Part shown: positions 21,549 to 32,621 of the stretch, one piece after another
Layout of the letters: each line of letters begins with the position of its first letter
Position numbering within the stretch: the stretch's first letter is position 1
Source of the DNA: Azolla caroliniana
Taxonomy: Eukaryota; Polypodiophyta
Direction of reading: 5' to 3'
Assembly (NCBI GenBank): GCA_043228905.1
Contig: JBHGNT010000003.1
Location: forward strand, 18,290,001 to 18,354,000
DNA length: 64,000 nt
The notes under the pieces: model-generated
What the model was told of the DNA's origin: nothing
What the model saw: the letters and a program-made list of their open reading frames with translations, nothing else
The model's database searches: none
Program-made: the position numbers and the translations under genes

Positions 21549-22343
21549 ACGTGACAAAGGTGCTTCAACGGTTCAACATGTCGGATGCGAAACCGATCGG
21601 ATTGACACTTCCGGCAAATTGCAAGTTGTCTGGAAAGCAGAGCCCAAAGACAAAGCCAGAGAAGTCGGATATGACGAAGATACCATATGCCTCTGCCGTC
21701 GGAAACTTAATGTACGCAATGGTGTGCACTCGACTGGATATTGCATATGTTGTCGGAGTAGTCAGCCGGTTCATGAGCAATCCCAAAAGAGAGCATTGGA
21801 ACGCGGTCAAGTGGATACTTCGGTACTTTAAAGGCACCTCGAATATGTGCCTCCGGTAAATCCAAACTTGACGGATTCATGGATTCGGATATGTCGGCTG
21901 ATGTGGATACCAGCCGGTCTACATCCGGATATGTCATGACTTATGCAGGGGGAGTTGTATCATGGCTGTCGTGGCTGCAGAAGTCCGTTGCACTGTCGAC
22001 AACGGAAGCGAAGTACATGACAACTGTGGAAGCCGGCAAGGAGATAATCTGGATGAAGGACTTCATCAAAGAGCTAGGGATCCGACAGGAGGAATTCCGG
22101 CTCTACTACGACAATCAAAGAGCCATCCACCTTGCGAAGAACGCGACCTACCATTCCCGGACCAAGCACATCCAGAGGAGATATCATTGGCTCTGGGAGA
22201 AGGTAGAAGATCAAGACTTCGTGCTGACGAAGATCCACATGCAGGAGAACGGATCGGATATGCTGACTAAGGTGCTTTCAACCAACAACTTGGACGTGTG
22301 CCAGAGACGGATCGGATTAACGAGAAATCCCATGCCGGAGTGA
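21549..22343 (+). pseudogene. Copia-C RT C-terminus and RNase H
   Basis: The frame resumes as VTKVLQRFNMSDAKPIG right after the solo LTR and continues through YAMVCTRLDIAY, then a frameshift near 21856 (MCLR against the sister MCLQFGSN). RNase H follows with DSDMSADVDTSRSTSGYVMT, STTEAKYMTTVEAGKEI, YYDNQRAIHLAKNA and the terminal GSDMLTKVLSTNN. The TEAKYM and DNQRA changes suggest relaxed selection. Confidence 0.9.
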
Positions 22344-22353
22344 AGGGGGAGCT
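22341..22353 (+). promoter_or_regulatory. Copia-C polypurine tract
   Basis: TGAAGGGGGAGCT lies directly before the LTR start TGTTGGGAATTCGG, in the standard place for the plus-strand primer. Confidence 0.82.
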
Positions 22354-22887
22354 TGTTGGGAATTCGGTCCCTCCGGATGGGATCTGGATGAGAACCAGAT
22401 GAGCCAGATGAAGGAACCGGATCCGTAAGGGTTCCGGATGAGACCAGGAAACCGGATCGAGTGAATCTAGATGGATCCGGTGCAAACCTTATCCAAGAAC
22501 ATATGTGTAAATATGTTTCATAGTGAGCCCATCGAGGCAATATTTGTAAATAGCCCTAAAGTCATATAAGTATAAATATGACTTAGGGCAACCACTTTAT
22601 GTAGCGATGAGAGTTGTTGATAGAGTGTATACACAGTGAAAGAGAGAGAGAGAAACACACACACATAGAACAATTTCTATTGTAATCGCCGGTTGGCGAA
22701 GACATAGAGCTCGAGGTTGTTGCCTCTGAGTCTCACATTGTATTCCTCCCCTCATAGTGATAGTTGGAGTCTGTGGGCTCCTGTGGTTTTACCCATTTAG
22801 GGTTTCCACCTAAACATCCTGTGTCATCTCTAGTTTTAGTTTGTCTTTCTTCCATTCATTGTTTAAGACTCGGTTGTGGCCCAACGC
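22354..22887 (+). repeat. 3' LTR of Copia-C, 3' truncated
   Basis: It starts TGTTGGGAATTCGGTCCCTCC and shares with the Copia-D and F LTRs the GGAACCGGATCC words, TATAAGTATAAATATGACTT (a TATA-type promoter region), the CGCCGGTTGGCGAAG segment and AGTCTGTGGGCTCC. It runs to about GGTTGTGGCCCAAC and then passes into LINE sequence, lacking the last ~30 bp seen in Copia-D. The exact junction is uncertain by a few tens of bases. Confidence 0.8.
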
Positions 22888-24387
22888 TATTTTTCGCACA
22901 ATCTTGTACCCTAGCATCCTCCCCCAAGGCAAGTACTTTTGCTGTCCAAGCATCATACCATCTTCACTTCTAATCCCAGGGTTCCAAAACTGTGGTTGTC
23001 GTCGCTGTTCATTCAGTGTTTTTGGTTGCATTAAGACCAACCCTTCTCTTAAACTTGACCATGCCTTCATTATGGTGCCAACCACCCTATCCTCCATGCT
23101 AGTCGGTTCTTTCAACTTTAGAGCTGGACTGGACATCCACCATGTATTTGCCTACCAAGGACCACCATTCCTGGGACACCAAAGGTCAGCTCTGTTCCTA
23201 ATGAGCACATTCCACAATTCTGGTCCAAGTTGTAGACTTCGCACCAAAAGCTTACCAAGTAGAGCCTTATTTTGGTGAACCGGATCCACCATGCCACTTT
23301 AGCTGACTCCATCTCATTATCTCTACCCTGTCTCCCTGATTCTTTGTCTTAATTAAATAACCCCATGCCACTTTAGCTGACACCATCTCATTATCTCTAC
23401 CCGACCACAGGAACCCTCTTAGCATTGCCTTAATATTTTTTATGCAGGCTTTGTTTAACAGCCAACATGCCACTGAATGCCACATGGTGGCCATCAAAAT
23501 ATGGTTCACCACCACAACCCTAACAACAAGGGAGAGCTTTACTGATGCCCACAACCAAAGCTTTGTTCTAATTTTGTCTTTGACCTGCCCAAGCTGTTGA
23601 TTTTTAGGTATCTGAACTCCCACCAAAAAGCCCAAATACTTAATAGTCATGCCATTGGGGACCCATTGAAAATCAACGTTAGGACACCATAACGGTCGTG
23701 GGTTTGAACTTACCCAAAATCCTCTACTTTTGTTCCAGTTAATTTTCCCCTCTGACGCTTTGCAAAACCACTCAATCCGTCCTTCAACCTTTTGCAAATT
23801 AGCATCGTTGCCTTGCAAGTAACGCATAGTGTCATCTGCATACTCAGAGTCCAGCAAATCCTTGCTCGCATGTGGAATAACTAAACCCCTTATTCTTGCA
23901 TCCGATTTGTTAAAAAAAAAAGAACGCCTTTGTAATATATAAATAAAGATAGGGGGCCAACGGGCACCCCTATCTAACAGATCTGCGTAATGGAATCGAT
24001 GGGCCACAATGCCTTGTCACTAACACCCTACTCGAACTTCCTTTGTAAAGGGCCATCGTAGCCGATCTCCATTTTAAAGGTAATCCCAACCTTTCCATGA
24101 GTTTATCTAAAAAAGACCACAGAGGTCTGTCATATGCCTTCTCAAAGTCAAGCATGAGACAGGTAATGTGTTGATTGGTTTTCTTTGCCAAGGCAATCAC
24201 CTCCCAAAATGTCAACACATTATCAATTATGCATATGTTTTCCATCAACCTTGTTTGTCCAACGTGGATTAGTTCATGCAGGTAGGGTTTTATCCTCTTG
24301 GCTAGTATGTTGGCAAATATCTTATATATTGTGTTGAGCAGCGTGATCGGTCTCCATTGCCTTGCATCTGTTGTTACACCTCGTACC
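22888..24387 (-). pseudogene. LINE-1 relic: RT C-terminal half and tail
   Basis: On the minus strand, from 24387 down, a non-LTR RT can be read: RQWRPITLLNTIYKI, CLMLDFEKAYDRPLWSF, then the active site SEYADDTMR (23827-23850), WNKSRGFWVS, KYLGFLVG and a post-RT region with FLWSGRDN and ALLGKLLVRSLQLG. Frameshifts occur near 23990 and 23280. A 34-bp segment (ATGCCACTTTAGCTGAC start) is duplicated at 23290 and 23364. It continues, after Copia-D, at 29773-30725. The 3' end abuts the Copia-C LTR. Confidence 0.85.
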
Positions 24388-25078
24388 TGAGAGGAATACG
24401 GTTTCCTAAGCTATGCTCGGCCACAACCAAGACGTCGGATCGAGCACAGAAAATAGGGATGTGGTGAGATGTATCTACACACGAAACAGTAAAGAAGAGA
24501 GTGCACTGGATGTTAACGTGGAAAACCCAAATCTGGGAAAAAACACGGCATCCCTTAGACTGCAAAATATCACTATATCAAGATTACAACAATGGGGCAC
24601 ATAGGCAACGACCTCTTGCTCCCTCGCTTCGCCACCAGGCGGTTACAATAGAGGCAACAACCTCTTCCTCTCTTGTCCTCTCTCTCTCTTTGTACACAGT
24701 TACGCTCAGAATTATCACCACACCGATAATCACACAACCCAACTATATCATCATAACTATTAAGTTTGCCCTAGGTCATATTTATACTAATATGACTTTC
24801 GGGCTATTTACAAATATAGCCCTAGTGGGCTCTCTAGAACATATTTACATATATGTCCCTTCCATCCGATGAGAGGTTCTCACCGGGCCTGCAAAATTCA
24901 GTTCTCACCGGGTCTTCCGTTGCCGGGGCCTACAACATCCGGTTCTCACTGGGTCTTCCATTGCCGGGTAATCCACATCCGGTTCTCACCGGGTCTTCCG
25001 TTGCCGGGTATGCCACATCCGGTTGCTCATCAACAAGGTTCTTCTCACTTCCCATCCGGAGGGACCTGTTTCCTAACA
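24388..25078 (-). repeat. 3' LTR of Copia-D
   Basis: 691 bp bounded by TGAGAGGAATACGG and TTTCCTAACA. Features are a TCATATTTATACTAATATG block (promoter core on the minus strand) and four imperfect ~40-bp repeats of GTTCTCACCGGGTCTTCCG near 24885-25022. Confidence 0.93.
24885..25022. repeat. LTR minisatellite with ~40-bp units
   Basis: GTTCTCACCGGGTCTTCCGT-type units recur about every 40 bp and end in CACATCCG. The same array occurs in the 5' LTR at about 29630-29770 with slightly different units, so it was present in the parent element. Confidence 0.8.
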
Positions 25079-25093
25079 AACCCCCCCTTCACT
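25079..25093 (-). promoter_or_regulatory. Copia-D polypurine tract
   Basis: The minus strand reads AGTGAAGGGGGGGTT just before the LTR start TGTTAGGAAAC. Confidence 0.85.
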
Positions 25094-28000
25094 CTGGCAT
25101 GGGATGTCTTACTAGTCCGATCCGCTTCTGAAATGCATTCAGCTTGTCGGGTATCAGTACTTTGGTCAACATATCAGACCCGTTCTCGGCCGTGTGGATC
25201 TTCGTCAGCGCGAACTCTCGATCTTCTACTCACTCCCGGGTCCAATGATACCTACGCTGGATGTGCTTCGTCCTGGAATGGTACGTTGCGTTCTTAGCAA
25301 GGTGGATGGCACTTTGACTGTCACAATAGAGCCGATATTCATCTTGCTGGATATCGAGCTCTCCGATGAAGTCCTTCATCCATAATATTTCCTTGCCGGC
25401 TTCAACAACCGCTATGTACTCCGCCTCCGTGGTTGACAACGCAACCGTCTTCTGCAGCCTCGACTGCCACGAAACAACTCCCCCTGCATATGTCATTACA
25501 TACCCGGATGTAGACCGGCTGGTATCCACATAGGCCGACATATCCGAATCGGTAAAACCATCAAGTTGAGGTTTATTGGAGCCGAATTGGAGACACATAT
25601 TCGAAGTGCCTTTCAAGTACTGGAGTATCCATTTGACCGCGTTCTAGTGCTCCTTGTCGGGATTGCTCATAAACCGGCTCACCGCTTCGACTGCGTGTCC
25701 AATATCCGGTCGAGTACACACCATTGCGTACATTAAGCTCCCGACGGTAGAGGCATATGGACCCTTCCCAATATCCGCCTTCTCTATTTTCGTCTTTGGG
25801 CTTTGCTTACTAGATAATCTGCAGTTTGCCGGGAGTGTCGATCCGACCAGTTTCGCTTCTAACATGTTAAACCGCTGAAGCACCTTTGTCACGTATTTCT
25901 CCTGTGACAACCACAATTACTTCTTTGACCGGTCCCGGATGATGTGCATCCCCAGTATCTGCCTTGCCGGGCCCAAGTCTTTCATTGAGAAAGTTCGGTT
26001 GAGAGCCTTCTTCAGCATATGTATTTTGGCTTGGTCCCGTTCGACGATCAACATGTCCTCCACGTATAGAAGGAGTATCAGGAAGTCGCCTCCTTCGAAC
26101 TTCTTCACAAACACGCAGTGATCGGTTTGCGTTTTGTGATACCCTTGGTCGGTCATGAAGGAGTTGAACTTCCGGTACCATTGACGGGGAGCCTGCTTCA
26201 GTTCGTACAGGCTCTTCTTCAATTGGCAAACCAGGTGCTCCTTCCCTTTCTCCACGAATCCTTCCGATTGCTGCATGTAGATCTCCTCTTCGAGGTCACC
26301 GTGAAGGAATGTCGTCTTCACGTCCAGCTGCTCTACCTCGAGGTCCATGCTTGCCGCTATACTGAGCACCGTCCGGATGGAAGTCATCTTTACTACCGGG
26401 GCAAATATCTCGTCGAAGTCCATGCCCTTCTTCTGCTAGAACCCCTTCACCACGATCTTGGCTTTGTATCTTAGAGGGTTGCCGGCATCTCCCGGTTTCA
26501 ACTTGTACACCCACTTGTTTCGGAGTGCCCTCTTTCCTTTTGACAACTCCACCAATTCATACGTATGGTCCTCATGCAAGGAATCCATCTCGTCCTGCAT
26601 GGCACTCAACCACTTGCGGCTGTTGGTGTCATCCTTCGCTTCTTCGAAGCTTTCCGGCTCACCCTCATCGGTCAGTAGCACATGCTCTGCATCTGGAAAT
26701 CTCTGGGGGGGCCTTCTCTCTCTTAGAGGATATCTCCGTCTTTGGCTTTCGGCAACCGGCTCCTCTATTTGTTCTTCATCCGAATCCGATTCGGGGTCTT
26801 GGCCGGTTCCGGTTTCAGCTTCCTCTACTTCTTCTTTTGCCGGTTTGGTATCCACACCGTAATCGGCTGGTTCCTCGAGTGTCAACCGGCTCTTAGCTGG
26901 GTGGGTCCGAATCTCATCGGAGTTCATTATCTTCTTCTCCGACTCCCAGTCGGCAAGAGTCTTGTCCTCCATGAAGATAATATCTCGACTCCAGAATACT
27001 TTCTGGTCGACCGAGTCCCACACTCGGTAGCCGAACTCATCGTCGCCATAACCGAGGAATATGCATGGTTGGGTCTTTGGATCTAACTTTTCTCTCTGGT
27101 CCTTAGCTACATTCATGTACATAAGACACTCGAATACCTTCAGATGCCGGTAGGACACTTCCTTACCGGTCCAGACTCTCTACGGCATGTCTCCGTCCAA
27201 GGGTATTGAGGGTGATCTGTTTATCACATATGTCGCCGTCGATAGTGCCTCAGCCCAAAACGTCTTGGGTAATTTTGCATGCGCCAGCATACTCCGGACC
27301 CTCTCCATTATGGTCCAGTTCATCCTCTCGGCCAACCCGTTTAGTTCCGATGTCTTCGGCACGGTAAATTCGAGCCAGATTCCCTTCAAGAGGCAGTACT
27401 CCTCGAACTGCCCCCGATATTCTCCTCTGTTATCTGCTCGAATCGCCTTCAGCTTCCGGCCGGTTTCTCTTTCCACTGTCGCGTGGAGCTCTTTGAAGAC
27501 GGATAGCACCTGATCCTTCATCTTCAACGGTGTGGCCCACAGCTTCCGGCTGTGGTCATCTATGAACGTCACGAAGTACTGCGATCCGACATGTGACTTC
27601 GTGTCCACTTGACACACATCAGTATGCACCAACTCCAGTGGTGTGTTACGTCTCATTGGTGGCCGTGATCGGAAGGAGGTCCGGTTTTGCTTACCAGCTA
27701 GGCAGTCGGTGCACCTCTCAAGATGCACGTCCTTCACCGGAATGAGGTTGTCATCGGCAAGCCTCTTCATCCCCTTCTCACTCATGTGGCACAGTCTCTT
27801 GTGCCATAGCTCACCGGTAGTGTCGGAAGCCACGTTCACTTCTTCCAGGCATAACCGGGCATTCATCAGGTACAACGTGTTGACCTTCCGGGCCCGAGCC
27901 ACTATCAGGCTCCCTTTGCTGAATTTCATGACTCCGTTCCGGATGCTACCCATGTAGCCTTCATCATCTAGCCGACTGGCTGATATCAGGTTCAGTCGAA

Positions 28001-29110
28001 CCTTCAGAACGTGTCGGACATCCTTCAACAGCAGCTTGCATCCGGTTGGTGTTGTCAACCACACGTCTCCTATGCCGATAATTCGGCATGTACCTTCTGT
28101 CCCCATCCGGACACAGCCGTGATCACCGGCTGAGTAGGATGAGAAGCATGTCCGGTCCGGGGTAAGGTGGACTGACGCTCCGGAATCGACAACCCACGTT
28201 GTCTTGTCGCCGCCAAGGTTCAACTCACTCTCCTCGGTGATGAGCATCAACTCTTCTTCACTTGCCGCGATTGCCGTCATTCCCTTCCAGTCTGGCCCCC
28301 TCCGGTCTTTACCGTTCCGGTCCGGTGTCCGCTTCGAATCGGTATCGTCGGTTTCCTTGTCTTTTTGGAAGTGCTGACAGTTCTTTTGGAAATGTCTCGG
28401 CTTGCCGCAATAGAAGCAGGTAGGCCTCCCCCTTGACTTTGACCGTGTCCCCGACTTCTTCCAATTCTGGGGACTATGGTTTCTTTGTCTTCTGCATTCC
28501 GATTCGGTAATGAGCACTTTGGAGTTGGAGTTTGTATCCTTGTCTTTCTGACGCGCCTCCTCATCTAGCAAGCTCGACTTCACCTTGCTAGGGATAACGT
28601 ATTCCCTTCTGGCCCGGCGTTGCCCAAAGTGACAACCAACGTTTCCCAACTATCTGGGAGGGAACTGAGCAGGAGTAGTGCTAGTACCTCATCGGCGAGA
28701 GGTACTTCCAATGACGTTGCCTGGTGGATCAGCCCCTGGAAGGCATTCATGTGCTCCGCCATGCTGGAGCCATCTTGGTACCAGAGTCTTACTAGCTTCC
28801 GAAATACCGAAACCTGATTAACAACATTTTTGTTCTGAAACATAATGCCGATCTTTTCCCAGAGCTCATGAGCCTTGCTCTCTTCATTGAAGTTGTTGTA
28901 TAGACTCATGTCGATGAAGCACCGTATGTACGTCATTGTCTTCATGTGCATCACCTCCCATATCGTGGCATTGATTTTGTCCAGTCTCTTGTCCCCGAAC
29001 TGAATCGGCAACCAAAGGTCTTTAACCACGAGCATGTCCCTCATCTTCGACTTCCACACTGAGTAATTGGAGCTGGTGAGCTTGAACATGCCTCCCAACG
29101 AGTCGTCCAT
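25094..29110 (-). pseudogene. Copia-D gag-pol polyprotein, interrupted
   Basis: Gag starts at the ATG at 29110 (MDDSLGGMFKLTSSNYSVWK). A one-base deletion near 28585 (AAGGTGAAG where Copia-C has AAGAGTAAAG) shifts the frame, and the next long frame carries CFYCGKPRHFQKNC, protease WVVDSGASVHLT, integrase LWHKRLCHMSEKG and ADNRGEYRGQF, GLAERMN. RT follows (MDFDEIFAPVVKM), but its active box reads LLYVEDMLIVE, so YVDD has become YVED and catalysis is lost. RNase H has STTEAEYIAVVEAGKEI and CDSQSAIHLA. Stops: TAG near 27179, TAG near 26433, TAA near 25917 and TAG near 25644. It is not autonomous. Confidence 0.92.
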
Positions 29111-29126
29111 TTTTCTGTGTCGTTTT

Positions 29127-29138
29127 GCTCTGATACCA
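29127..29138 (-). promoter_or_regulatory. Copia-D primer-binding site
   Basis: TGGTATCAGAGC on the minus strand, three bases from the LTR edge at 29142. The gag ATG follows 16 bases downstream, so the leader is as short as in Copia-B. Confidence 0.9.
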
Positions 29139-29141
29139 GTT

Positions 29142-29772
29142 TGAGGGAAATACGGTTTCCTAAGCTATGCTTGGCCACAACCGAGACGTTGGATCAAGCA
29201 CAGAAAACAGGGATGTGGTGAGATGTATCTACACACGAAACAGTAAAGAAGAGAGTGCACTGGATGTTAACGTGGAAAACCCAAATCTAGGAAAACCACG
29301 ACAGCCCTCAGACTGCAAAATATCACTATATCAAGATTACAACAATGGGGAACAGAGGCAACGACCTCTTGCTCCCTCGCTTCGCCACCAGGCGGTTACA
29401 ACAGAGGCAACAATGTCTTCCTCTCTTGTCCTCTCTCTCTCTTTGTACATAGTTACGCTCAGAATTATGGCCACATCGATAATCACACAACCCAACTATA
29501 TCATCATAACTATTAAGTTTGCCCTAGGTCATATTTATACTAATATGACTTTCAGGCTATTTACAAATATAGCCCCAATGGGCTCTCTAGAACATATTTA
29601 CATATATGTCCCTTCCATCCGATGAGAGGTTCTCACCGGGCCTGCAACATCCGGTTCTCACCGGGTCTTCCGTTGCCGGGTACTCCACATCCGGTTCTCA
29701 CTGGGTCTTCTGTTGCCAGGTACGCCACATCCGGTTCTCACCGGGTCTTCCGTTGCCGGGTACGCCACATCC
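29142..29772 (-). repeat. 5' LTR of Copia-D, outer end deleted
   Basis: It starts TGAGGGAAATACGG and follows 24388-25078 closely, including the CCGGTTCTCACCGGG array, but stops after CGCCACATCC. About 60 bp that follow in the other LTR, including the terminal CCTAACA, are absent and LINE sequence (AAAATTTTTTGAAAAAATC) takes over. Confidence 0.9.
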
Positions 29773-30725
29773 CAAAATTTTTTGAAAAAATCTCTTCATA
29801 GTCCATCGGAGCTTGGACATGACGTTTTGCAAATACCTGCCAAAGCATCAACCACCTCCTCTTCCAAGAGAGGCCTCACCAAATTAGCTTGTGCCGCATC
29901 TGAAATTTTGTGTTGCATTCCCTCTAGCACATATTCTATCATAGCAAGTTGTTCGAGGATATTGTAACTATCCGAAAGCAACTCATGATAGTATGAGGTG
30001 ACCGCCTCCAAGATCTCTAAAATATCCTCCGACATAAAGCCATCTTCCTTAACCAGCTTTGTATTGTAGATATAGTTTGTTCTAGTTTGTTTATGCATGA
30101 AAAATTGTTTATTAACCTAATCCCCATTTTTGCTCCACCATGCCGTCGACCTCCTAAATAGCATCGTATTTCTAGATGTAATCAAGTGTTGTAACGTTTC
30201 TTTGGCAGCCTCAAGGCTTGCCCTAAACCATTGGCATCGAGGATCTTTCTGTAATAGCCTTTTGGCAGCCACAATTGATCTCCTTAAACACATTTCTTCC
30301 TCCTTAGACCTCGCAATTCTACTTTTAGTCACCCGATGGAGATAAGTTGAAGTTTCAATAATCTTCCCTCGAAGTTTATCAATTGTGCCACACCCAACCG
30401 AATTGCTTTCCCATATACGCCTTATGTTTCTACTCACCTCTGCATCCTCAAAAAGTTTTTTGTTGATCCTCACATTGTAGTCCCTTGCTGGTCTCCTCTG
30501 TGTTTCTAGCGTTATCTTAACCGGCATATGATCGGAGTAGGCTAAACCTGCAATGATTTCAACATTAGTTCCAAAATTTTCTAGTTCCGAACTGATGTAT
30601 ATTCTGTCTATGCGAGACATGCAAAAGCCATGAGTACTGCAGCTTGCTCTCAAAAAGCTTTGTGAACTTTGAGGCTTTTTTATTACATGCCAGGCATCTT
30701 TCACCCCCATTCGACCCATCAGCTT
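29773..30725 (-). pseudogene. LINE-1 relic: endonuclease C-terminus and pre-RT region
   Basis: Minus strand from about 30725: SRIDRIYISSELENFG followed by AGLAYSDHMPVKI, which is the C-terminal end of an apurinic endonuclease domain with the SDH catalytic motif. A long basic and helical linker follows (STYLHRVTKSRIARSKEEE, FRRSTAWWSKNGD with a stop), then MHKQTRTNYIYNTKLVKEDG and the pre-RT segment VRPLLEEEVVDALAGI. It is the upstream part of the LINE at 22888-24387. The N-terminal endonuclease and ORF1 are missing, so the LINE was 5' truncated or has been eroded. Confidence 0.85.
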
Positions 30726-31281
30726 ATTCTTTCTTTCCTTATTTTTTCATGCTTTTTTAGAAGCTTTTTATTTCCTATTTTATCTCCCTCATCTGAGATC
30801 CAAATTTAGAGATTTAAAAAGATACAGGAAGATCCCTTTACGAGCTTTCTAACCCATATTTAAACATGATATTTGGGTGACAAACAAAAGAGTTATGACC
30901 ATTCCTTTTAGACTGTTTTTGGGTGGCCCACTTTTTCTCTTTTTACTTTTCTCTGTGTCTCTTACATTTACTTTTGACTTCTTCTTAAGGTCTTGATTCG
31001 TGTTATTTGCCTCCAAATGTGAATGCTCCATACCTTCTATTCTTCTAATGTTCAATGGCTCGAATTCTAAAAACTTTTTCACAGTATCCAACCTTATCTC
31101 ATTACCAATATGAGTAGTAATGCTCATAGAGCCCTTATACTACTTCACACTCAATCTCACAAGTTAGGTATTGAAGTTGCATCATAGTATCAAAATGTAA
31201 CAAATTTGAAGACATGTAAAGTATGCAATTGGAATTAGAATTAGAATTTTTATCGTCCATAAAGAGGCCAAATTTGACCTA
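30726..31281. other. Unassigned AT-rich sequence
   Basis: A 92-codon minus-strand frame (30849-31127, with EGMEHSHLEANNTNQDLKKK) has no domain I recognise and no supporting signals; the surrounding DNA is AT-rich. No repeat ends or RNA gene were seen. Confidence 0.35.
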
Positions 31282-31737
31282 TGGGACCAGAGTATACACG
31301 TGTTCTTGATATGTGTCTCCTTCCTAAGAAGAGGTATTCATACATTGAAGCACAAAGTCTCTATGTGAATAAATCATACACATATGACCTCAACCTTCTA
31401 GGTGGAGGATGTCAACCTTCAACACATCAACACGAATCTTTGAACATCCGACATCTTTATGAAAGCCCTAGGGGCTAACAAGCTTCAACAATTCTCGTCG
31501 AAGCTTGGTTTTTCGACTTCCGATTTGCCGAGCTTGAGGGGGAGCAAAGCCAAAAGCTTGACACTAGTGGAGCTAAAAGCGGAGTGGACAAAAGTCAGAC
31601 AACAACGGAGCCGAAACCCAGACATCACAGCCAAAAGCCAACCTGCACCAAGTTGAGCTTGAAGGGGCATAGTAGTTCAAGGCCGAAAGGTTTAAAGCCG
31701 ACAGTTGAAATGCCGAAAGTTGAGCTTGAAGGGGCGT
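31282..31737 (+). pseudogene. Possible 3' end of a decayed copia element
   Basis: The sequence holds two polypurine-like runs (CTTGAGGGGGAGC near 31533 and AGCTTGAAGGGGCG near 31724), the second placed just before an LTR-like start. The upstream segment LNIRHLYESPRG resembles in layout the GIQHLNVPHLKG end of the Copia-E polyprotein. Between the runs, short repeated words (AAGCCGAAAG, TTGAGCTTGAAGGGGC) occur. The assignment is by layout, not by a domain. Confidence 0.35.
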
Positions 31738-32100
31738 GTTGAGAATCAAATTCAACTCTAGTGTGTGAACACGTCTCAAGAATATGTAATATGTGTGAAC
31801 ACACCACCACTATGTGACATAACTAATGTGTCATAACAGTTACATTCTATGACACATACTTAATGAGTTAGTTAGTTAAGGCTTTCCCCCTTCCCAACAT
31901 TCTAGTGGGAGAGTGGGCGTTATAGTGAGAGAATGTAGAGAGTGTGTGTCTTGAGATATAAATTACTCTCCTCTCTCCTTTGTAACTGTTGGTTGAAATC
32001 ATGTTCTTGTGAGTATACCATTTTTCTATTTTTATTTTGTGTCTCTCTTCTTTCTTCTCTTCTCTTCTCTCTCACTCACACACGCATCTCCAATCTATTT
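31738..32100 (+). repeat. LTR-like sequence
   Basis: It starts TGTTGAGAATCAAATTC right after a polypurine-like run, has AGATATAAATTACTCTC (TATA-like) and a CT-rich downstream region, all typical of a copia LTR. No partner LTR was found, and the right end is arbitrary. Confidence 0.4.
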
Positions 32101-32621
32101 CTGAATGACATAATCATACACTTGATTATTTACATATTTACATCTCCATCTTTATGTAAAGGTTTGATCCAATTTGTAATCCAATCGTATGCATACCATG
32201 TTGCACTATCTGATTAAACATATCACTTGCATGTGCTAGCATTTCAACCTTTATACATTGAAGATCACTTGCCTTTCGACAAGCCAATTTGTTAAGTCCT
32301 ATGCATATATTTTTTTCAATTGTAAAGAAGGGAGACATATGTGAAAGAGAACCGTAACACATCATCTTTCCGGCAAGAGATAACTTATATAAATTCTTAC
32401 AATGCATAGAAAAGTCAGGAAGAGTTAAGTCACCATAACTCTTAACACATTTCACTTTTAGATTTCCCCAAATTTTAGTACATACATGTGCTTTCTCTTG
32501 CGTTTAGAGAAATCGTTGAGTCACTTCCCATATTGTTCTCATTCTTTGAATAAGCCTTTTGTACTCATGCAAATGCTTTTCGTAACATTAAATGATATAA
32601 GCATCTACATGTGCTAGAGAG
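32101..32621. other. Unassigned sequence
   Basis: A 105-codon minus-strand frame (32138-32455) has no recognised domain. The sequence is AT-rich without clear repeats. It is the DNA into which the U6 retrocopy inserted. Confidence 0.35.

Larger units (their letters stand above)
17248..22887 (+). mobile_element. Copia-C, decayed Ty1/copia element with a solo-LTR insertion
   Basis: Plus-strand gag, protease, integrase, RT and RNase H plus a 3' LTR belong to the same family as Copia-D and Copia-F. The 5' LTR and about the first 17 gag codons are missing at the junction with Copia-B. A 1.09-kb solo LTR of the element G family sits inside the RT domain at 20458-21548. Many stops and frameshifts make it inactive. 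Confidence 0.92.
24388..29772 (-). mobile_element. Copia-D, near-complete Ty1/copia element inside a LINE
   Basis: It has a complete 3' LTR (24388-25078), a nearly complete 5' LTR, primer-binding site, full gag to RNase H and polypurine tract. It sits between two halves of one LINE reading frame (22888-24387 and 29773-30725), so it inserted into that LINE. The outer end of the 5' LTR and an estimated 50-60 codons of LINE between the GLSRDFFKKFW region and RQWRPIT are missing, so a later deletion removed both. Confidence 0.93.

Noticed and set aside
30849-31127. 92-codon lysine-rich minus-strand frame
   Set aside because: No recognised domain, no conserved neighbour and biased composition; kept only as unassigned sequence.
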